Shown piece by piece: positions 30,806-38,827 of a stretch of DNA of 64,000 nucleotides. The notes under the pieces were generated by a model. The model was not told where the DNA came from and did not search any database. It was given only the letters and a program-made list of their open reading frames with translations. The stretch is from CAZEYT01 sp964516295 (lineage in GTDB: Bacteria > Verrucomicrobiota > Verrucomicrobiia > Chthoniobacterales > Terrimicrobiaceae). The stretch spans positions 1-64,000 of the forward strand of contig CAZEYT010000005.1 of assembly GCA_964516295.1 (NCBI GenBank), in the 5' to 3' direction. The first letter of the stretch is position 1; each line of letters begins with the position of its first letter. The translations under genes and the position numbers were made by a program.

Positions 30806-31980
30806 ATATACGGATCCTCGATTCTCCGGTTTCTTCTGGGCGCCATGAGAGTCCGCTTTGCTCGGATGCCTTTCGCCGTCCGCTCACCGGCCTCCCGCCG
30901 GTGCTGCCGACGAAATCGATGAAGGCCGGTCTCTGGGCAACGAGCGTCCTCACCTTTGCGTGCATTTGCCTCGTCCTGTGGAGCCCGATGGATGAATTTG
31001 TGAGTGCGCCGGGCATTGTCCGACCGGCCGACTATGCCATCGCCTTCAGCGCTGAGGAAGGCATTCTGATGGATGTTGATGTGACGGATGGCGCCCGCGT
31101 GCGCAAAGGCGACGTGCTTGCCCGCCTCGACGAAACGCCAAAGCGGGCCGAGATCGTGAGACTTGAAGGCGAGCTGGCTGTCGCTCGCGCCGAAGCCGAG
31201 GTCGCGCGAGCGGCGATGCGGCGCACCGCGGCTGCCCCAGTGCCTCCGGAGTTTCTCTTCAGCGGCCTGGAGGTGGAGCGCCAGAGCGAAGTGCGTGGAC
31301 TTCAGGAGGATTATCTCAAAAGGCTCCAAGAGCTTCAGAAAACGGGTGCCGCCTCCGGAACGGAGATGTTGAATGTCCGGCTTCAACTGATCACCTCCGA
31401 GGCAATGCTCAAGCGCAGTCTTCAGGCGAACGAACTCTTAAGAGGTCCCTACGGCGCGGCCGTGGTCGAGGAAGCCGCCGCTCGGGAGCAGGTAGCGACG
31501 GCTCGGGTCCGGGCGCTGGAGGCGAGACTCCAGCAGGAGCGACTCGAACTCGAGAGGCTCGTCATCGTGGCCCCCGAGAATGGAGTTATCATCGCGACCG
31601 CGCGCCACTTTCCGGGGGAGCGAATCCGGGCCGGCGAGGCTCTCTTCAAAATCACGGACGCGGAAGCAACCGCGCTGCGACTTTATGCCTCCGAGGATCG
31701 CGTGGATCGCATTCGGGTCGGTCAACTGGTTCGCTTCCGCGGGAACAACAATCCGGATCGGCTGGCGCCACTGGCCATCGGCCGTGTGACAGCCGTGGCC
31801 GTCGATCGGGATTTGGAAACGGAACCCGAAGCTCGCAACCAAGGCAGCTACCGTGTGGCCGTAAAAATCGAGCATGCCCCATATCCCCTCGCAGTCGGCG
31901 CGACTGTCTCAGCCGAGATCATCATCGACCGCCGCCCGTTTTGGCGTCTCCTGTCCATGCGGGGCGGTGCCGCAATGTGA
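30802..31980 (+). CDS. HlyD-family membrane fusion protein
   Basis: A 392-aa periplasmic adaptor for the preceding ABC exporter. Cytoplasmic N-terminus of about 40 residues, one membrane helix near 43-62 (LWATSVLTFACICLVLW), biotinyl-lipoyl-like barrel (ILMDVDVTDGARVRKGDVLARLD), a helical hairpin near 110-250 and a C-terminal beta domain ending in VGATVSAEIIIDRRPFWRLL. Translation is coupled through an ATGA overlap with the exporter gene. Such pairs export proteins, peptides or small molecules; a TolC-like partner would be needed and is not in the window. Confidence 0.9.
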   Translation: MNIRILDSPVSSGRHESPLCSDAFRRPLTGLPPVLPTKSMKAGLWATSVLTFACICLVLWSPMDEFVSAPGIVRPADYAIAFSAEEGILMDVDVTDGARVRKGDVLARLDETPKRAEIVRLEGELAVARAEAEVARAAMRRTAAAPVPPEFLFSGLEVERQSEVRGLQEDYLKRLQELQKTGAASGTEMLNVRLQLITSEAMLKRSLQANELLRGPYGAAVVEEAAAREQVATARVRALEARLQQERLELERLVIVAPENGVIIATARHFPGERIRAGEALFKITDAEATALRLYASEDRVDRIRVGQLVRFRGNNNPDRLAPLAIGRVTAVAVDRDLETEPEARNQGSYRVAVKIEHAPYPLAVGATVSAEIIIDRRPFWRLLSMRGGAAM

Positions 31981-32016
31981 GTTTTTGTTTTTGGAGGAGG
32001 AAAGAGTGGGACGGAT

Positions 32017-32082
32017 CAGACGGGAATGCCGAGGGCTCCTTTGGCGGCGGCAGACCTTTACTCGCGGTTCATGCGGGCGATG
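32017..32082 (-). pseudogene. Fragment resembling the 3' end of sdhB
   Basis: These 66 bases match the end of the intact sdhB gene (38829-38894) at about 86 percent identity over the last 20 or so codons, from IARMNRE to the terminal GIPV. A stop interrupts the frame after MNRE. The fragment abuts copy 2 of the ispA/LOG repeat, so an in-frame 24-codon mini-ORF (32132 down to 32058) reads ispA residues 1-17 then IARMNRE. This is a rearrangement scar, not a working gene. Confidence 0.75.
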
Positions 32083-32331
32083 GCGCGATCCGCTTCGCGC
32101 GAATACAGGACAATGCGGGTGTCGAGGTCCATCGGTCGCGCGCAGGTTAGAGAAAAAACCGCCCCCCCGGCGAGGGGAAATCTCGGGTCTCAGGCCGCCA
32201 TCGGCCGCCGGGCCATGCCGTCGCGCAGTGCAGGGAGAATTTCCTCCAGATTGTCCACCACCGCGTGCGGCGCGGGCGCTCCGAGCGCTGCGAGAAGGTC
32301 GATGAGCGGACCCCAGAAACGCCGCCCCCGG
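32082..32331 (-). repeat. Direct repeat copy 2: ispA 5' remnant plus LOG 3' end
   Basis: Second copy of the repeat at 28548. Here the LOG gene end is intact and only the first 17 codons of ispA remain, joined to an sdhB-like fragment. The two copies flank the ABC exporter/HlyD pair at a spacing of 3534 bases. Confidence 0.9.
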
Positions 32332-33278
32332 GCATCCACGCGATTGAAGATCACGACCGGCTTGTCCTCCATAAGCGGATGCCGCTGCTGCTGAAAAATG
32401 AGCAGGGCGAGAAGCTCTTGGACAGTGCCGGCTCCGCCGGGGAAAATCACGAACGCATCGGATTTTTCGATCATGATCTCCATCCGGGTATAGATGTCGG
32501 GTCGCAGCCAAAAGCTCGAAAGTCCGCGAGGGAGACCCTCCAGCTCGATGATATGGGGCACGTTCGAGCCCGCTGTCCAGCCACCGGCTTCGACGGCTCC
32601 GGCCACGACTTCACCCATCACTCCGGAATTGCCCGCCCCGGACACACAGCCGAGCCGGTTCCGGGCCAGCAGGCGTCCGAGCTCACGCCCGTCAGCGAGG
32701 TAGTCCGGATCCTTGAGACTGGCCGAGCAAAAGACGCAAACGTTTCCCTCATGATCCACGGGGGGCGGGATCTCGAAGGATTCCGTCTTGGCGAGAGCCT
32801 CCCCGCCGGGCACCGGATGATGTCCCGGCACCGCATCGGGCAGGCCGAGCGAGCGGACACGGTTGAGCGTTGGCAGTACCGCTTCGGGCAGGTCGGCCGT
32901 GAGCAGGTAGTCCCGATGGTTTTGTTTGATCGTGCCGAGCTCATGAAGGTGGTCGAGGAGCAGAAAAAAACCGTCCCACGAGCGGTCGCTGTTGAGGATG
33001 ACCGTGGCCTTGCCGCGGAGGTTTTTGTCGAGCGTTTGGTAGCCCACAAAAATCGAGACGGCTTTGAAGAGATCCTCCAAGGTCGCCCCGGGCGTGAATA
33101 CAAAGGCGTCGGATTCGACGATTTTCTTCTCGATGTTCGAGAGGGTGATTCTTTGATCGCCGTTGGAATTGTAGAGGTCCCAACCTCCGGCGAAGAGGTG
33201 GTAGAGAAGCTGGGCGCGGAGGGCGCGATTCGGATCCTCGGAACCATTCACGGTCCCGGAAATGCGGGCAATAGGCAT
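32190..33278 (-). CDS. LOG/TIGR00730-family protein with tandem LOG-like halves
   Basis: A 362-aa protein. The C-terminal half (about 178-355) is a LOG-type Rossmann domain: CVFCSASLKDPD start, GCVSGAGNSGVMGEV near 210, R265 and the active motif PGGAGTVQE at 280-288. LOG enzymes cleave nucleoside 5'-monophosphates (phosphoribohydrolase). The N-terminal half (residues 20-140) repeats the same plan but is degenerate: SDAFVFTPGATLED (56-69) aligns with SDAFVIFPGGAGTVQE, followed in both by a hydrophobic helix and a VILN/VVIFN strand. The first half lacks the complete PGGxGT motif and is probably structural. The gene end is duplicated at 28548-28797. Confidence 0.87.
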   Translation of the reverse strand: MPIARISGTVNGSEDPNRALRAQLLYHLFAGGWDLYNSNGDQRITLSNIEKKIVESDAFVFTPGATLEDLFKAVSIFVGYQTLDKNLRGKATVILNSDRSWDGFFLLLDHLHELGTIKQNHRDYLLTADLPEAVLPTLNRVRSLGLPDAVPGHHPVPGGEALAKTESFEIPPPVDHEGNVCVFCSASLKDPDYLADGRELGRLLARNRLGCVSGAGNSGVMGEVVAGAVEAGGWTAGSNVPHIIELEGLPRGLSSFWLRPDIYTRMEIMIEKSDAFVIFPGGAGTVQELLALLIFQQQRHPLMEDKPVVIFNRVDARGRRFWGPLIDLLAALGAPAPHAVVDNLEEILPALRDGMARRPMAA

Positions 33279-33396
33279 GGCGGGGAGTCTTTCTTCTGTT
33301 TACGGGCGTCCCGCACCGGCAGGGACAACTGGATGTTAACATAGCATCCGCCGTGCCGAGTCTGAAAGATCGACAAATTTCCACTCCCGCCGCAGC

Positions 33397-34189
33397 TCAA
33401 GCGGAGCGTTTGGCGGAGCCCAACATGCGTCGAAAGGCGGAAGCGTAGATGTCGAGCGTTGTAAGAAAAAGCCCGCCGAGCGTCCCGACGAGAATAAGGA
33501 GGTCCGGCATCCGCGCATCACGCCCAACCAGCGGTGGACGCAGGAGATTGTCGACGGTGCCCACCACTCCCGCTCCCCACACCGGAAGAAGCGTGGCGGT
33601 GACGAATTGGTCGTTGAGATAAAGATAGACGACCGCAGGGCCCCAAACCAGGGGCGTACCGATACCCGGAATGACGGAGAGAACGACCATCACGGCCCCC
33701 CAAAACGCTGCCCCCGAGGGATTGCGCGGCCTCGCCGGCGCTCCGGGCGATCTCCTCCTCGTTCGGCAGAAGCGTCTGCATCCAGGGAAGGCGGTCCATC
33801 AACCACAGACGGACATCGGAGGGGCCGGCGGATTCGAGGAGCTTTTGCGCCCAGGGAATGGCGAGTTCGGATACCGTCATGACCTGCTGGACCGCCAAGC
33901 CGAGCAGGAGGCCGAGCGGTCCAACGATCAGGAAAAAAACCGCGAGCAGGGTGAGTCCGGCCGCCATGGCGCGATGGCCCCGCACGCGGCGCAGGATGGC
34001 CTTGTAAAGCGGCTGGCAGAGCCCGGTGAGAAGAGCACCAAGGAAAAGCGCTTCCAAAAGCGGCCACGCCACCGCGAGGAAAAGTCCGCTCGTGATCACC
34101 AGCAGGATGAGCACAAAGTTCCGGCGGAACGTCTTTCCCGCAGCCAGCGGGTCGGACGGTGGAGGAGAAGGTACGGTTTCCGTCGACAT
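33397..34189 (-). pseudogene. AI-2E/PerM-family transporter with internal deletion and frame change
   Basis: From ATG 34189 a frame encodes the N-terminal part of an AI-2E exporter family protein: two N-terminal membrane helices, the RVRGHRAMAAGL loop and the start of the soluble domain. At about 33710 this frame loses similarity. The recognisable C-terminal third (VLSVIPGIGTPLVWGPAVVYL ... DNLLRPPLVGRDARMPDLL) continues in another frame to a stop at 33397. Joined, the pieces make about 265 residues against about 350 for the family, so roughly 100 residues between the soluble domain and the IPxxG helix are missing. Starts at a TGATG overlap with the upstream reductase gene. Confidence 0.8.
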
Positions 34190-35088
34190 CAAAAAGCAGG
34201 TCCTTCCCGGGCCAGGAGGTCTTGGTTGATGGCCCATGCCGCACGGGCTCCCTCGGCAGCAGCGACGATGTCCAGTTGCAAGCCCCCGGATGTGTTCCCA
34301 GCCGCGAAGACACCAGGAATGCTGGTGCGGATATTGTCGGTGCAGTCGATGTAATGGTCGGCTGCGAAGCGGCAGCCGAGTTCGCGGGCGAGGTTGGAGT
34401 TCTGGCGCTGGCGTCCCGCAAAAAACAACGCGCGACAGGCGAGACGGGAGCCGTCCGCGAAGGAGATCGCCTCCAGCAGGCCGCTCCGACCATCGAGCCC
34501 GGAGATCGGAGCATCCGCGACGGCGATCTTCATTTTTCCCAGCAGGCCGAGATCGGCCGGCGTCAGTGGAAGGCCGTGGGTGCAAAAGGTGAGGTTGCGA
34601 CTCCAGCCCAGCATTTCCTGCACAAAGTCGATGCCGTCGCGCCCGGCCCCATGCACAGCGATGGACTCGTCCCGGTGCTCCCATCCGTCGCAATAAGGGC
34701 AGTGGTGCACACTGGTCCCGTAGAATTTCCCAATGTCCGGGATGTCGGGAAGCTCGTCGACGATCCCGGTGGCGAGGAGGATTGTGCGGGCGCGGAGCGT
34801 GGCGCCGTTTTCCAGCTTCGCCTCGAAAAAATCGTTCCCCGGCGAAACGCGGAAGATTTTTCCCGAACGGAAGCGGACGTTGGGATAAGCGGAAAGCTGG
34901 TCCAGGGCGATGCTGAGAAGCTCCAGCGGCGGCGTACCATCGCGCGTGAGGAATCCCCGCACCTGACGCGAAAAGCGATTGCGCGGCCGCCCTTCGTCGC
35001 AGACCAGAACCGAGCGCCGGCACCGCCCGAGGACAAGGGCGGCACTCAATCCGGCCGGTCCCCCGCCAATCACCAAAACGTCGTGCAT
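34189..35088 (-). CDS. Thioredoxin reductase-like FAD/NAD(P) oxidoreductase
   Basis: A 299-aa flavoprotein. FAD-binding GGGPAG at 8-13, central redox pair C130-P-Y-C133 in HHCPYCDG, and C-terminal FAD motif IPGVFAAGNTSGG near 265. This is the stand-alone group related to TrxB and AhpF; the CPYC pair replaces the common CATC of true thioredoxin reductases, and the first NADPH-binding Gly motif is weak (HGAGRDGIDF). Substrate unknown. First of a pair with the AI-2E pseudogene. Confidence 0.88.
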   Translation of the reverse strand: MHDVLVIGGGPAGLSAALVLGRCRRSVLVCDEGRPRNRFSRQVRGFLTRDGTPPLELLSIALDQLSAYPNVRFRSGKIFRVSPGNDFFEAKLENGATLRARTILLATGIVDELPDIPDIGKFYGTSVHHCPYCDGWEHRDESIAVHGAGRDGIDFVQEMLGWSRNLTFCTHGLPLTPADLGLLGKMKIAVADAPISGLDGRSGLLEAISFADGSRLACRALFFAGRQRQNSNLARELGCRFAADHYIDCTDNIRTSIPGVFAAGNTSGGLQLDIVAAAEGARAAWAINQDLLAREGPAF

Positions 35089-35097
35089 CGCCGTCGC

Positions 35098-35376
35098 TTA
35101 CTTTGGTCCGAGGACCTCTGCCACGCCGCGTGCCAGGCACCCGGTGAGGCGCGCGGAGAAGGAGTCGGACTCCAGACACTGTGCGACACACTCCACCCGC
35201 CGGAACCAGAGCTCGATAAATGCTGCGCGATCTGCGTGAAGTTCGACAGCCAGTTTCCGGACGTCATGGCTTTCCTGATAAACAGCAAGACCTTCGACCT
35301 CGATCGAATAGCGGATGACAACCCGTGCATCCGAGGCCAGGGGTTCCGTGGCGGTATGGAGGGAGACATCGGGCAT
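35098..35376 (-). CDS. Small hypothetical protein
   Basis: A 92-aa frame between topoisomerase IB (18 bases upstream) and the flavoprotein gene (10 bases downstream), so probably in the same operon. Mixed alpha/beta composition with two Cys; no membrane segment or signal peptide. I do not recognise a family. The tight spacing on both sides is the main support for its being real. Confidence 0.65.
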   Translation of the reverse strand: MPDVSLHTATEPLASDARVVIRYSIEVEGLAVYQESHDVRKLAVELHADRAAFIELWFRRVECVAQCLESDSFSARLTGCLARGVAEVLGPK

Positions 35377-35393
35377 CTTGTGGAGAGATCGGC

Positions 35394-36467
35394 TCAGGGC
35401 CGCCCCTTGCGGGTGTGCCTTCTCGTCCGACGCGCCTGCCGCAGGAGGGCGAGCGTTCGTCGTTCGCTGATCTGGAGTGCGGTCGGATGGGAAAGGGGAG
35501 GCGGAATTTCCTCACGCCGCTCGCAAGCGTCGGCCACGGCAGGGTGAATGTAAGATTTCCGGCAGACTGCCGGAGTGTTGCCGAGTGCGGCCGCCACCTC
35601 GCGGACAATGTCCGCGAAATCGCGTTTGGCCGCTGCGGGCGTGGCGGCCGGTCCTCGCCGGGCAAGCGCGGCCACGGCAAGATTCGTCCCGTGCCATGTG
35701 CGAAAGTCCTTTGCTGTGCAGGACGTGCCCGACGCGGAGCGCAGGTAGTCGTTCACCTCTCGGGATCCGATCGGATGCGACTCGCGATTCTCATCTACAA
35801 ACTCGAAAAGTTCCTGTCCCGGGAGATCCTGGCAGCGTTGGACAATCCGGGCCAGACGGGCGTCGTTCACGCGGACGCGATGGGTTTTTCCCGATTTGCC
35901 GCGGAACGAAAATGAGATGGTGGAACCTTGAACGTCGACGTGACGATTGCGAAGGGTCGTGAGGCCATACGAGCCGTTCTCCCGGGCGTATTCGTCATTC
36001 CCAACCCGCAAGTACGTCGTGTCGAGGAGACGGACGACCGTGGCGAGGACTTTCTCTCGCGTGAGACCCCGTGAGTGCAAGTCCCGCCGCACGCGCGCTC
36101 GCAAGCGGGGGAGCGCTTTTGCAAACGGCTCCAGGTGTTCGAATTTTGTCTGCTCCTGCTGCAGACGCCAGAGGTCGTGGTAGCGATGTTGCTTTCGCCC
36201 CCGCGCGTCGCGGCCTGTGGCTTGGAGGTGGCTGTCGCGCGAGGGAGAAATCCAAACGTCCGTCCAAGCCGGTGGGAGGACGAGAGCGCGGATGCGGACC
36301 AAGTCCTCGGGGGCGACCGGCTTTCCATCGGCCCGACGATAGACAAATCCCCGGCCTTGGCGGATGCGGCGGATGCCCGGACGGTGGCCGGCGAGATAGG
36401 TCAGGAGCGTCTCGGCCGGAGATCCCCAAGCTTTCGGCAGGACGGCCGGTGCGCCGCCCGGCTTCAC
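35394..36467 (-). CDS. DNA topoisomerase IB
   Basis: A 357-aa poxvirus/bacterial-type topoisomerase IB that relaxes supercoils through a 3'-phosphotyrosyl intermediate. Active-site residues are visible: R154 (LRVGNDEY), K191 in the FRGKSGK turn, R256 and H259 in KDFRTWHGT, and the nucleophile Y306 in CRKSYIHP. The N-terminal domain (IRQGRGFVYRRADG, PPAWTDVWISP) is also typical. Overlaps the DJ-1/PfpI gene by 4 bases. Bacterial TopIB genes are accessory and often move horizontally. Confidence 0.95.
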   Translation of the reverse strand: MKPGGAPAVLPKAWGSPAETLLTYLAGHRPGIRRIRQGRGFVYRRADGKPVAPEDLVRIRALVLPPAWTDVWISPSRDSHLQATGRDARGRKQHRYHDLWRLQQEQTKFEHLEPFAKALPRLRARVRRDLHSRGLTREKVLATVVRLLDTTYLRVGNDEYARENGSYGLTTLRNRHVDVQGSTISFSFRGKSGKTHRVRVNDARLARIVQRCQDLPGQELFEFVDENRESHPIGSREVNDYLRSASGTSCTAKDFRTWHGTNLAVAALARRGPAATPAAAKRDFADIVREVAAALGNTPAVCRKSYIHPAVADACERREEIPPPLSHPTALQISERRTLALLRQARRTRRHTRKGRP

Positions 36468-37030
36468 ACGCGCCCGGACGCCAGCGGCCGGGCGGAGGCG
36501 ATTTCTTGGATAAGACGGCGATTGAACGCCGGGATATCCGCCGGTTTTCGGCTGGTGAGGATGCCGTCGTCAAAAACCACGGGCTCATCCACCCAAGTGG
36601 CCCCGGCATGAACGAGGTCGGTCCGGATCCCCGGCCATGACGTGACGCGGAGATTTCGAACGAGGTCGGCCTCGATCAAAAGCCACGGACCGTGGCAGAT
36701 CGCGGCAATCGGTTTGCCCGCGGCACGCACACGCTGCACGAATGACGTCGCGGCGGGATTCTGGCGGAGCAAGTCCGGCGCGTGGAGACCGCCGGGGAGA
36801 ACGAGCGCGTCGTAGTTGTCGGCGTCGGCCTCATCAAGGGCGATATTCACGGCAAACCGACGACCTTTTTCCATGTGATTCATCGCTGTCACCGAGCCGC
36901 TCTCCGGAGCGATCACACTGACGATGGCCCCCTCCGCCGTCAGGGCCAGAAGGGGACCGGTGAGCTCGCTTTCTTCAACCCCGTCCGCAGTGAGTATGGC
37001 GACTTTTCTGTGGAGGAGGGAACGGTTCAT
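36464..37030 (-). CDS. DJ-1/PfpI-family protein (YhbO type)
   Basis: A 188-aa class I glutamine amidotransferase-like protein. Nucleophile elbow AICHGPW with C112 and H113, conserved E20 (GVEESEL) and DALVLPGG near 75. Family members are described as proteases, deglycases or chaperones; which applies here cannot be read. It is the first gene of the unit with topoisomerase IB, TrxB-like and small hypothetical genes, a grouping that suggests a stress-related set. That is inference. Confidence 0.9.
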   Translation of the reverse strand: MNRSLLHRKVAILTADGVEESELTGPLLALTAEGAIVSVIAPESGSVTAMNHMEKGRRFAVNIALDEADADNYDALVLPGGLHAPDLLRQNPAATSFVQRVRAAGKPIAAICHGPWLLIEADLVRNLRVTSWPGIRTDLVHAGATWVDEPVVFDDGILTSRKPADIPAFNRRLIQEIASARPLASGRV

Positions 37031-37078
37031 GGTGGCTGCCAGTCTTCGGATCTCGCTCGGCCATCGGCCGTATCGGGA

Positions 37079-37426
37079 TCACAGAAGAGTCGAGCACCAG
37101 AGGCCGACGAAAAGGGCATTCAACAGAACGCCGACAACATGGAATGGGCGCGCACTGGTGGCGGCCGATCGCAGCAAATGCAGCGTCAGCAGAATCACCG
37201 CGGTGCCGAGCCCGAGAACAATCTCATCCTGCGAGCGGGAACCCGGACCGATTAACAAAGCGGCCCCCACGAGGAGCAGGGGACCCGAACGAAGGTGCGC
37301 CTTGGCGACGTGACCTGCTCCGCTCACCCGAAGGAAACTTTGCAGCGCAAAAAAGGGCCAGAGACCCTCGACCAGGTAAAGCAGCCCTTGCAGGCGACCC
37401 AGCGTCTCGATCGAAAGCGATGTCAT
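37079..37426 (-). CDS. Small hypothetical membrane protein
   Basis: A 115-aa frame with four hydrophobic segments (about 13-30, 47-62, 67-85 and 93-112) and short loops. I recognise no family. It lies 48 bases before the DJ-1 gene on the same strand and diverges from the membrane protein gene at 37520. Confidence 0.6.
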   Translation of the reverse strand: MTSLSIETLGRLQGLLYLVEGLWPFFALQSFLRVSGAGHVAKAHLRSGPLLLVGAALLIGPGSRSQDEIVLGLGTAVILLTLHLLRSAATSARPFHVVGVLLNALFVGLWCSTLL

Positions 37427-37519
37427 CGGGAGAATTCGCAGACGCTTCGCAGACCGGTTGTTTCCGGAAACAAAAACGTCCTTACGCGCCCGGCGAGGGG
37501 CGACGGCGCGATCTCATTG

Positions 37520-37924
37520 ATGGTGAATCACCGAAGAAAACACGCCGGTTATGGTCTCGCTGTGGTAGCGTGCGGTCTCATTGTCGCGGAGACCGTACTG
37601 CTTGTCATCACAGCGCTCGCCGTGGGATGGCAAACAGGTTTCGAGGGCGCGGCGCTCCGACAGATGATCGCGACGACCCCGCTGCCACTCGGGATTTATC
37701 TTTTGTGGGCGGGAGGTGTGATGGCATCCGCGGCGGCGGTGATTGCCGTGCTGGTCTATGGGTTTCGCGAGCGGTGGTTCTGGCGATATCTGGTCGTCGG
37801 AAGTGCCGCTTGGCTGGTTTTTCCGCCGGTTCACTCGATTATCGGATTGCTCGCCCTGCTGCTCCTTCTGAAAAACCGTGCTTACTTTCCCGAGCACCTG
37901 CCGACGCGGGCGGCGGGGCCTTGA
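37520..37924 (+). CDS. Small hypothetical membrane protein
   Basis: A 134-aa frame from ATG 37520 with three strong hydrophobic segments (about 10-32, 48-72 and 82-110). The frame stays open upstream of the start but that part has no hydrophobic or family character. I do not recognise the family. It precedes an SDR gene by 66 bases on the same strand. Confidence 0.6.
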   Translation: MVNHRRKHAGYGLAVVACGLIVAETVLLVITALAVGWQTGFEGAALRQMIATTPLPLGIYLLWAGGVMASAAAVIAVLVYGFRERWFWRYLVVGSAAWLVFPPVHSIIGLLALLLLLKNRAYFPEHLPTRAAGP

Positions 37925-37990
37925 TCAAAAAACCGGGCCGGGAGATCGGGGCGGGAACCGGAGGCTCGGCGAACGGCGAACGTCCTTGCC

Positions 37991-38824
37991 ATGTCCAAGG
38001 AACGTAGTCTCATCACCGGTGCCTCGAGCGGGATCGGGTACCATCTCGCTCGCGAATTTGCAAAGAACGGTCATCCCCTTCTTCTCATCGCACCGGACGA
38101 TGCGGAACTTCGTTCCGTGGCCGATCAGATCCGAAACGAATCGGGAGCGTCGATTGACGTCTTCGCCTGCGATCTTCGGGAACCATCTGCCGCGGCGGAA
38201 ATCGCAGGTTTTGTCGGTGACCGACCTGTCGAAATCTTGGTGAACAATGCCGGTGTCGGCCGATCAGGCCGCGCGTGGGAGATTCCACTGGAGGAGGATT
38301 TGACAATGCTTCGTCTGAACGTCGAAGCGATCCTGCGGCTGAACAAAGTCTTCGTGCCGCAAATGGTGGCGCGCGGTAGCGGCCGCATCCTGCACACGGC
38401 TTCGGTCGCGGGGTTTGAGCCGGGTCCGGGGTATGCGGTTTACGCAGCGTCAAAGGCGTTTGTGCTCTCCTACAGTGAGTCTTTGGCAACCGAACTGGAG
38501 GGAACCGGTGTCGCCGTGACCGCGGTGTGTCCCGGGCCCACGGATACCGATTTTTTCCCAAAAGCGCGCATGGAAGCGAGCCGGGCTTTTCAGCAGGCGA
38601 AAGTGATGGCCCCGCAAACTGTGGCCGCGGTCGGGTATGCGGCCCTGATGAAAGGCGAACGGGTGGCCGTCCCGGGGATGTCCAACAAAGCGCTTGTCTT
38701 CGCCCGGCGCTTTCTGCCCGAGTCGGCTCAGGCGAAAATCAACGAAGCTCTCACGTCCGACGCTCCCGAGGATCGCCAAGCGCGGACGCGCGGCGATTTC
38801 GAGAACGCTGCTGAGGCGGAATGA
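37991..38824 (+). CDS. Short-chain dehydrogenase/reductase
   Basis: A 277-aa classical SDR. TGASSGIG near residue 10, NNAGVG near 88, catalytic Ser in TASVAG near 138 and YAASK near 155; GPTDTDFF near 180. Resembles the DltE/YqjQ-type group of SDRs with broad fatty-alcohol or steroid-like annotations; substrate not assignable. Its stop lies 3 bases from the convergent sdhB stop, with no room for a separate terminator. Confidence 0.9.
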   Translation: MSKERSLITGASSGIGYHLAREFAKNGHPLLLIAPDDAELRSVADQIRNESGASIDVFACDLREPSAAAEIAGFVGDRPVEILVNNAGVGRSGRAWEIPLEEDLTMLRLNVEAILRLNKVFVPQMVARGSGRILHTASVAGFEPGPGYAVYAASKAFVLSYSESLATELEGTGVAVTAVCPGPTDTDFFPKARMEASRAFQQAKVMAPQTVAAVGYAALMKGERVAVPGMSNKALVFARRFLPESAQAKINEALTSDAPEDRQARTRGDFENAAEAE

Positions 38825-38827
38825 ACG

